Assembly (NCBI GenBank): GCA_030762935.1
Contig: CM060900.1
Coordinates: 402,865,632 to 402,929,631, forward strand
Source of the DNA: Hymenopus coronatus
Lineage: Eukaryota > Arthropoda > Insecta > Mantodea > Hymenopodidae
Length of the DNA: 64,000 nt
Reading direction: 5' to 3'
Both the position numbers and the translations under genes were made by a program. This document shows positions 57,371 to 64,000 of this stretch, piece after piece. A model generated the notes under the pieces. The model saw nothing but the letters and a program-made list of their open reading frames with translations, did no database searches and was not told where the DNA came from. Numbering within the stretch: position 1 is the first letter of the stretch; the number at the start of each line of letters is the position of its first letter.

Positions 57371-58950
57371 TCTGTGTTTACTATTAAACGGTTGTCATCA
57401 AACCATTTTGAGATAGCGCTGAGCATTTTACTTGCTAAAGTTTATGTATCCTTATCACTATTGCTTTCAACCTTCATACTGGTATCATATGCATTTTGGA
57501 TAATTGTTCTTGCTGTCACATTCGAATGCAAAACATTTACAAATAATAAGAATATGATGGGACCTAGAAAGAATCCTTTGTGGGACACCATATTTGATGC
57601 TTTTACCATTGGATACATACTCCTTAATATCGTACTTCTCCATGTGCAGAATTTCTACTACCTGTTTTCTGTCTTTAAGGTACGATTTGATCCATTCTAT
57701 TTCCCATACATTCTAACTTTCTATATAATAAGATGTGGTTTAAAATATCAAAAGCTCTAGTTCGATCAAAAAATCAGTACAAGTCTTTTGTTGTTTAGTA
57801 TATTTAGTGCACTGTTTTCGAAGTCAAACAGAGCGGTTTCAGTAGATTTGTTTCTGCAAAACCCATGGTGTGTTTTTGATATTAGATGGTTTTTTTCCAA
57901 TTAAATCCACTAGTCTTTTATAAAAAAAAAAAACTTTTCTAGTATTTTAGAAAAACCAGATAAGAGTGAAATGGGTCTATAATTTTGAATATGGGTTTTA
58001 TCAACTTTCTTGTGCAATGGTTTAACTTTTGCAATTTTTAGGTTATCTGGAAAAACTGCCTGCTGAAATGAGCTATTGCATATATCCGCTTGTGGGTTTG
58101 CAATGAGTGAGGCACATTTTTTTATTAGAAAATTCAGGACTTCAACTCTGGAAGAATACTTTCATTTAAGTTTGAGGATTATTGAAGCTATTTCACCTGA
58201 TAAGAGGGATTGTTGATTTAAATATTTCCACACAATTTTATTTGTGGAGTTGCTTACATTTACTTTATATTTTGAAGCTAAACTTTCTGCTAGATTTATA
58301 AAATAATCATTGAAAGTTACAGCTATTAACTTCAGATTGGTTAGTATTTTTGAGTCATTCTTTAGTATTATTTAATTCGCACTAGGTTTTACTTCATTTT
58401 TTTATTTTTCTCAAAGTGTCTTTCATTTTATCTGGGGTAGATTTAATGTACTTGTAGTTTGACATCATTTTCACTTGCTTTATTATTTAATATGGGTTTA
58501 TATTTCTTGAAATACAGTTAATTGTGGAGCAGTACCCTGTATTAATGGAATTTCATGTAATCGTCTTTTTTGTGCACAATATATTAAAATTTCTTTAGTA
58601 ATCCAAGCATTAGCCTTTTTTTGAGGAAGATTCTTTGATTTGTTTTAATGGAAAGACCATATTAAAATAGTGTTTAAATAAATGCTTTTAGTAAAGCTTC
58701 AAATTTGTTATTAGTCTCATATGTATCATACACTTCCTGCCAAGTTTCACTTCTTAACTTGTGCAAGAAATGCTCTATACTTAGATCATTGAATGTTCTA
58801 GTGATTGTGCTATATATGACTGATTGAAATTAATGAAAACCTGGTCAACTGTAGCTGCACCGAGCTTCGTTATTCTAGTTGGAAAGGTTACTGTTGGTTT
58901 TAAGTTAAATGTACATGCCAAGTTAACAAAATCAGTCTTTTAGTTGAGTT
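57371..58950 (-). pseudogene. LINE B reverse transcriptase palm and fingers
   Basis: Minus strand near the insertion: KMLSAISKWFDDNRLIVNTD, the post-catalytic 'WF..NRL..N..KT' block. Near 57870-57770: a frame like 'TQHGFRKNKSTETAVFDFVN', the usual fingers motif, then LIELELL-type residues for region A. Frame breaks are frequent. The plus-strand ORF at 57374-57760 is its shadow. Confidence 0.75.
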
Positions 58951-59053
58951 TTTAATGAAATCAATGTTAAAAGCTCTGCAGATATCGAGCATTTTATTCA
59001 TTTGCTTGAATTTATTTACAGCTTTATATAAGTTGTTTAGAAATTCATTGAAA

Positions 59054-59706
59054 TTACCATTGGAGGATCAATATATGCAGACCACTCACTATTGTGTTGA
59101 AATTGGAGAGTTCCACGGCTGAAATTTGTATATCTTTTTCTTTTGACATGCATGATGTGTTCACTATATTGCTTTTTATATTGTCTCTTACATATATACA
59201 GTTTTTGCCACACTTATATATTGCTATGCAATAATGTGCTGCCAGAGTAAGATTTGAAAGTTTAGTATTTGAAATAAGATTTTCTGTCAACCAATGCTCT
59301 GAAAAACATAAAACATGCATATCTAGCTCTTCCTGAAAGATGGTCTCTAATTCATAAATTTTGTTAGATAGAAACTGAATGTTATGATGAAGTACTCTTA
59401 ATTCTGAGGGCTTAGGTTTGTTTGGCATACTTGCTTTACCACCTACCTGAAATTTACTGAGTCCTGATAGTCAGTTCTGTGATTGTGCACTTGAAGTTTC
59501 ACTTGTATCCACACCTGCTGCCAGTGTTTGGACATCCTGGTCCATGGTTGTCTGGTTATCAGTTTGAAGTTCATCACCAACAAAAGTTATTTTGGGTACA
59601 GTTAGAACTGCAGTAATAGCATCCTTTAACTGTGTAGCTATGTATGTTTCACCTATGGAGTTGAGATGCAGACACTGTCTTGTGTGATGTCCACTGGGAA
59701 GTTTAC
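59054..59706 (-). pseudogene. LINE B SGNH tail and endonuclease N-terminus in one frame, split by TGA
   Basis: The frame reads RQCLHLNSIGETYIATQLKD (SGNH block V region), continues through TLAAGVDTSETSSAQSQN, meets TGA (59471-59473), and continues KFQVGGKASMPNKPKPSELR into VLHHNIQFLSNKIYELE (endonuclease Asn) and FSEHWLTENL (Glu). Apart from that one TGA there is no ORF1/ORF2 boundary. In LINE A the same two domains are in different frames. Confidence 0.75.
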
Positions 59707-59967
59707 TTATATTGTGTTTGACAGTCTAGCACAAAGAAGTTTCAGACAGGCATTTGTTCTCCGAATTTCTTGATTCACACATGAATTTGTCTCCAAGTCG
59801 TAGCGATGTGGGGTATTTGTTAAGATTACTGGTTTGTCCTTGAAATCACAGCCCAGTAATTTGTCCATTCTTTGCATCATATCTGCTGCTCCATTTACAT
59901 ACATGTCGTTAGCACTGCCTATGATTATATTTAAATCACTGTAAACATTTGAAATGTCGTTCACCAC
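59707..59967 (-). pseudogene. LINE B SGNH hydrolase central part
   Basis: Reads NVYSDLNIIIGSANDMYVNG, corresponding to the 'D.NIIIVGTND' block III, then DKLLGCDFKDKPVILTNTPH, then NSCVNQEIRRTNACLKLLCA. The following block V lies one frame away, reached after a single-base shift near 59700. Block I (GDSL) was not found upstream, so the copy is 5' truncated here. Confidence 0.72.
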
Positions 59968-60970
59968 ATATCATGTTTACCGCCACTTCTCACATAGCCT
60001 GTGATGTGATAGTCTTTCAAGTGTTAATGCAATCCTGGAGCTATGCCTCGAGCATGGCTATTGTCATGAACTACTGTTTTCTTTTTGTGTTTTATCTCCT
60101 TAGTTTTCACATGTTTGCTTTTTTCAACATCATGTAGATCTTACTCTCCTGTTGTTTCTTCAGGTAGTACAGAAAATGAGTTGCATGTTTCTACCGCATA
60201 TGTGATAATTTCCAGTAAAAGTACTTGATAAATATCTTCCCAAGAACCATACATTGAATAAACTAATTTGCACAGTAAATAATGATATTGAAATTTGGTG
60301 GAACAGAAATTATGCACTGTTTGAATCAGTAAACACTCAGATAAACAATAATCCTAAGCTAAAGACAATCTTGCAAGCTATTGATTAATTGTTTTCATTT
60401 GTTTAAAGAAGCACAGATCTGATTTAAAAAAATTATAAACCTTATAATGAAGACAGTGGAGTAAACAAGCAACTGTGAATTTATTAGAAGTTCATTGTAA
60501 TGTTTAAGAACACCATGTAGAACTTTTACCTGCTTTCCAAACCTTGGTGTTGAATTGCTATAATATTCACATAAACTTAAAAGCAACTAATATGGAACAT
60601 GCCGCTCTTCTGATTCAGTTCATAATATTAACACCAGTAATAACAGCAACTTGGTGTAATGTAGTCTGCTGTATTGTAAGAAGGGAAAAACCAGAAAAGA
60701 GAAACATGTGGAAAACATTAAAAACAAAACTGCAAATGGCTGATACTCAGAGCTTGCTCTGTTTAATACACATATTTACTTTATATACAAGTGTTCCCAA
60801 ATCCATGCCCCCCTTTGAAATTAAATCTCAAAGTTGTGCATGGCATGTTAGAAATTTTGGTTGTATATTGCAGGCGTTGCAGAGTTGGAATAAATTTTAT
60901 TCAGTTACAAGTTGTGGCTTTGTAGATGCATTTATAAAGTACAGTAAGTAGTATAAATATAAACTATGTA
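59968..60970. other. No confirmed gene
   Basis: The plus ORF 60544-60951 contains the hydrophobic stretch LLIQFIILTPVITATWCNVV then REKPEKRNMWKTLKTKLQMA. It is the longest open frame here but resembles no family I know. The remainder is AT-rich. Confidence 0.3.
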
Positions 60971-60974
60971 GACA

Positions 60975-61045
60975 GGAGAGGGATTCGAACTCAGAAACTA
61001 TAAGTTAGAAACCCAATGCTCTAACCACTTGCACACAAAACACAA
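60975..61045 (-). repeat. tRNA-like sequence
   Basis: Minus strand: GCAAGTGGTTAGAGCATTGG (A box) and CTGAGTTCGAATCCCTC (near-consensus B box). Terminal stem pairing is poor, so it is most likely a SINE head or tRNA relic. Confidence 0.55.
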
Positions 61046-61839
61046 CTGCGGCTATGTAATAAGTCAAAAGCCACTCCTAATAGGTATTCTTCAGCTGTCT
61101 GATTTATCATTCATCATTATCGTTACACTCTTGATATAGTGGAATATTATAGTACTATTCATATTATAACATTATAATTCAACATCAAGTATAAATTATT
61201 AATACACATAAATTATGTAAGATTGGTGTAACAATACAAGCTAAATGTCAGTATACTAAGGGTTTTAATGAGTAATGCATTCTTGGTATATTTCTATGCA
61301 TTCAGTTATAATCTTAATTTCATTTTTCTAGAAATTCAGAAGTAGTAAAATTTAAAAGGGTTTTGTGAAATACATGTGCAAGATATACATAAACATTTCA
61401 TAAAACTTTTATTTACTTGGATTTGAGATATATTGCCACAATTTTTTTCAGTTAGTCAAATTAAAACCCTTATGCATCTTTCTTCTTATATTGAGTGGTA
61501 ATTCAAATTAATTAAATAGTAATAATTTTGGAGGAGTTGCCGACTGCAGGCAGGAGGAGCTGAACGTGTTTACAAGAGCTCTCTGTGGGAAAGAGAAATG
61601 GATGTGAATATAGACATATCAGGCAAGAATTGGGCTGTTTAATAGCACAGCTTCCTGCTAAGCAGAAAATGGAATGATGGCCTATTTGTTTTAATATGGT
61701 ACATGCTAGTTTTGGCAATGTTGCTGGTGATAAGAGTAGAGTTATACCCAGGGCCAAGAATGAAGCTGATGTTGAGGATGCTTAAAACCACAGAAGACTT
61801 AACTGACTCAAAAACAAGGGAGAAAATGATGGACAAAAA
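61046..61839. other. No gene seen
   Basis: AT-rich. The part after 61530 is purine-rich and could be the 5' end of the LINE that follows. Confidence 0.4.
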
Positions 61840-62990
61840 ATTAGCTAAAGAATAGGAGTAAAGGAAACCATGCTAAATTTAGTAGGACAACCAAGAATAA
61901 AAATAATGAATGTAAAAGAAGGATGACAATCTAGAAAAAGCAGAAGAAAAGACAAGAAAAGTGAACACCCTTATATTTGGAGTAGAAGAAATTCTCTCAG
62001 AAAAAACTATGCTTACAACTAGCAGGTGGGAAATCATTGATGTGTTTAGAATTAGAAGAACGAGAACAAAGCCAAGACCAAAGTTAGTGATACTTGCTAC
62101 CATGAAATTTAAATGGATAATTCTATCTAACACAATAAAGCTATGGGGATTCTGTTCATTTACTGAAAATTATTATGTAAAAGGATAATTGAGAACATTT
62201 CTCAATTCTCTAAGAGAAATCAAAAAAGCCAAGACAGGGGAAACAGACATATATGTGAGAACTTGATTAATGGATGGATGGCAGGAAGCAGGAAATTAAG
62301 TCAGCAGAAATCTGACATGCAGGAATTAAAATTGGCAACACAGTCTCTGGTAAGAAGTGATTACATGGTAGAAGCATAAAGAGATGCCAAGAGTATAAGA
62401 GGGGTGGAAGGAAGAGAAATACACATCACATCAACTAGGCGAGTAACACGACATAACCAGCTGATAGCACACATGAGCACAGAGGCCTTGGGAGCAAGTA
62501 CAGAGATTGACACACAGAGGGAAATGGTTTAGGTATTGTATCTACACCACGTGGAAGCATAATGGAAGTGAGAGGAGAACAAGACAAACAGGATAACTAG
62601 GACCAGAGTTAAACTTCAAGAGTTTAGAATAGAGATGAAGGGGTCGGTGTAGGCGATCATGGTTACATGCTGGAGTGTTAAAGGTTTGTCAAGGAAAGTG
62701 TAAAATGGGGAAATAATGCAGTTAGATAAGAGCTGTGACATGTTGACGACAGCAAATTTATGGTTAGAAAGAGATACAAGTGTTGAGCTTAATGGATATA
62801 AGTTTAATAGTAAATGAGGTGTTAAGAAAAAAGGCACAGGGTGGTTGTCAGGTGGAACTGTTGTGTTTGCAAGACAAAGTTTCTTCAGCGAAAATGTTTA
62901 GTGACTTGGGTTAAAATTCACTTTATAGTGTGAAACAGATGAAATATGTGGAACTGAAAATATGTGCATTTTGGAGGACTATATACATAA
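61840..62990 (+). pseudogene. LINE ORF1 tail and endonuclease start
   Basis: The plus frame 61961-62188 reads NTLIFGVEEILSEKT, then IIDVFRIRRTRTKPRPKLVI and MKFKWIILSNTIKLWG, matching the RRM-like C-terminal part of CR1/Jockey-type ORF1 ('N.IIFGV.E', 'R.G....KPRP..V.F', 'K..IL.N..KLKG'). After a degenerate stretch, about 62740-62870 gives LTTANLWLERDTSVELNGYK, then GTGWLSGGTVVFARQSF, like an ORF2 endonuclease ('ETWL', 'GY', 'GG'). It has multiple stops and no RT. Confidence 0.68.
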
Positions 62991-63004
62991 GAGAATTAGA
63001 TAGG

Positions 63005-63263
63005 TAGAGTCAGACTAAAAATTCAATGCCATAACCGGGATTTGAACCACAGATTTCCCAGTCTCTAGCCAGTTGCTCTACCGTTCAGCAAATTAATTTG
63101 AGAGCACCTTGTGGTTTGTCGAGAAACATGCAAGTCAGTTATGAAATTCAATACTATGCCGGCCTATTGCCAATGTAGCTCAGAGGTAGAGCAACCAGCT
63201 AGAGATCAGGAGATCCATGGTTCAAATCCCAGCTATGGCATTGCATTTTTCAGTCTGACTCTA
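63005..63263. repeat. Foldback element with a tRNA-like sequence in each arm
   Basis: Outer ends TAGAGTCAGACT (63005-63016) and its inverse (63252-63263) begin arms of about 90 bp. The left arm (63005-63094) carries the tRNA-like block on the minus strand (B box GGTTCAAATCCC in inverted form, diverged). The right arm (63174-63263) carries it on the plus strand: TGTAGCTCAGAGGTAGAGCA and CATGGTTCAAATCCC. The centre holds the family body sequence. It is probably two inverted tRNA-like units fused. Confidence 0.75.
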
Positions 63264-63555
63264 CTTAAACAGTTAAATCAATATTAGTAAATAATTCAGT
63301 ACATAAAAATCAATATGCCTATTTATCAGAAGGCAGATAATGTGAAATTGCTTTACACCAGCTGGTAGGGAGGATCGAACAACCAATAGAGCATAACAAA
63401 ACAGCCCTAGGTGTAACTCTAGAAATCAAGGTGCCTTTTGATAATGCAATCTATGTATCCATAATAGGATAGATGAGCAGTGGGGTTTGGAGTGGACCAC
63501 TACTAAATGGTTAAGCTCCTCATTCTGTAGCACAATCCTTCTTGCTAATAAATAT
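63264..63555. other. No gene seen
   Basis: Short spacer before the LTR. No feature recognised. Confidence 0.5.
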
Positions 63556-63945
63556 TGTGACAAGCCGTCCATGTGTGTGACTTTCTCTTATGTTTGCTGA
63601 GACACATGCCAGAGAGAGCTGGAATGTGAGACATCGGAGTTGGAGACCAGTGTAAACAAGGCCGAAGTGCGCTACATTTGTAACCAGAATCTTTTAGAAT
63701 GTTGCTTCTCGAGTGTTCAGCTTTGTGAAATTTCCAGAAAATCTGAGATGTCATTTTCCTCTTATAAAAGTAGGGAGGATTCAGTATGTGTTGTGTTGTG
63801 ATTTCAACTAGGTCGTGAGTGACTGCAATGTTATTTCGCAGTGGGGCGCAAGCCATGGGCGGTGTGCTGCCTTAAACTGTAAATGGTCTTTATGTCGAAT
63901 GAACTTAATTACTTATTTGTTTAGTCAATAAAAACATTTGTTACA
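63556..63945 (+). mobile_element. 5' LTR of an LTR retrotransposon
   Basis: Begins TGTGAC and ends GTTACA (near-inverted TG...CA termini), about 390 bp. It contains a TATA-like CTTATAAAAG near 63758 and an AATAAA near 63928, as promoters and polyadenylation signals in LTRs do. Downstream, CTCGTATCACGAGTGGGAT resembles the primer-binding-like site of the relic at 10.9 kb (TTGGTATCAAAAGTAGGAT). The second LTR is outside the window. Confidence 0.65.
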
Positions 63946-63976
63946 CTCGTATCACGAGTGGGATAGAGAAGCCAAG

Positions 63977-64000
63977 ATGGAACAGACACTTCAAAAACTG
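63977..64000 (+). CDS. Start of gag-like ORF, cut by the window end
   Basis: ATG at 63977 opens MEQTLQKL and runs off the window. It follows the LTR and primer-binding-like site by about 30 bp, where gag should begin, and resembles the MEEIFKKLL start seen in the relic near 10.85 kb. Too short to identify. Confidence 0.4.

Larger units (their letters stand above)
53333..59967 (-). mobile_element. LINE B: older CR1-like element with SGNH ORF1, carrying two later insertions
   Basis: Minus strand: SGNH part (59967-59640), endonuclease (59428-59054), RT fingers and palm (about 58900-57700), palm/thumb (57400-56950), C-terminal end (53979-53540), 3' UTR, then the (TATC)n tail. It is interrupted by a 98-bp hairpin insertion (57259-57356) and a 2.96-kb THAP/P-like element (53980-56942). 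Removing each rejoins the RT frame: DDNRLIVNTDKTHLIHFHLS across the first, and QK-PLRIMAGDNLRSS across the second. Many point stops make it inactive. Confidence 0.85.

Noticed and set aside
60544..60951. 135-codon plus-strand ORF as a membrane protein
   Set aside because: It has one hydrophobic stretch, but no recognisable family, no splice or promoter support, and composition like the surrounding DNA. Left as unconfirmed.

Overview
The window looks like nuclear DNA from a large, AT-rich arthropod genome, most likely an insect. The reasons are a recognisable arthropod gene with introns of 15-21 kb, mariner and Tc1 elements, several LINE clades, a Penelope-like element, tRNA-derived SINEs and long microsatellites. 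There is nothing bacterial in it: no operons, no ribosome-binding-site pattern and no dense coding. I cannot name the species.

Host gene. The only host gene I can assemble with confidence is the 3' end of a KDM5/Lid histone H3K4 demethylase on the minus strand. Three exons (38774-38598, 23719-23596, 2164-1917) join with GT/AG sites and compatible phases. Together they encode a lysine-rich linker, an acidic linker and the C-terminal PHD finger (PHD3), ending at a stop at 1917-1919. The PHD finger is split by an intron of about 21.4 kb. A MITE with long inverted arms lies 31 bp past the stop, probably in the 3' UTR. The rest of the gene must lie upstream, above 38775, but I found no further exon.

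Layout of the mobile DNA. 3.97-4.81 kb: deleted Tc1 element. 5.2-8.06 kb: I-type LINE lacking its reverse transcriptase. 8.9-11.1 kb: LTR-element-like relic, with a related repeat at 18 kb. 11.9-13.15 kb: full-length but broken mariner. 13.7-16.4 kb: intron-containing transposase-like pseudogene. 19-22 kb: LINE interrupted by a Penelope-like element. 22.8-23.2 and 25.8-26.8 kb: minus-strand LINE pieces. 26.9-27.4 kb: tRNA-like repeats. 28.8-33.4 kb: CR1-like LINE pieces with an SGNH-hydrolase ORF1. 34-35.25 kb: LINE ORF1 with a 2A-like NPGP motif. 35.4-35.7 kb: snap-back insertion. 39.3-43.2 kb: LINE A, an almost intact CR1-like element. 44.87-45.2 kb: SINE. 46.1-47.2 kb: tandem duplication. 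48.75-49.47 kb: second mariner. 53.1-60 kb: LINE B, interrupted by a 2.96-kb THAP/P-like transposon and a 98-bp hairpin insertion. 61.8-63 kb: LINE ORF1/endonuclease relic. 63.0-63.26 kb: foldback tRNA-like element. 63.56 kb to the window end: start of an LTR retrotransposon.

Most notable. In LINE A the SGNH-hydrolase ORF1 overlaps ORF2 at A_AAA_AAC, which is in the correct frame to be a -1 ribosomal frameshift site. It is followed after 7 nt by a nested stem, and ORF2 has no ATG before the first catalytic residue of its endonuclease. In LINE B the SGNH and endonuclease regions lie in one frame, separated by a single TGA. Removing either insertion from LINE B restores its reading frame, which fixes the insertion boundaries and their target-site duplications.
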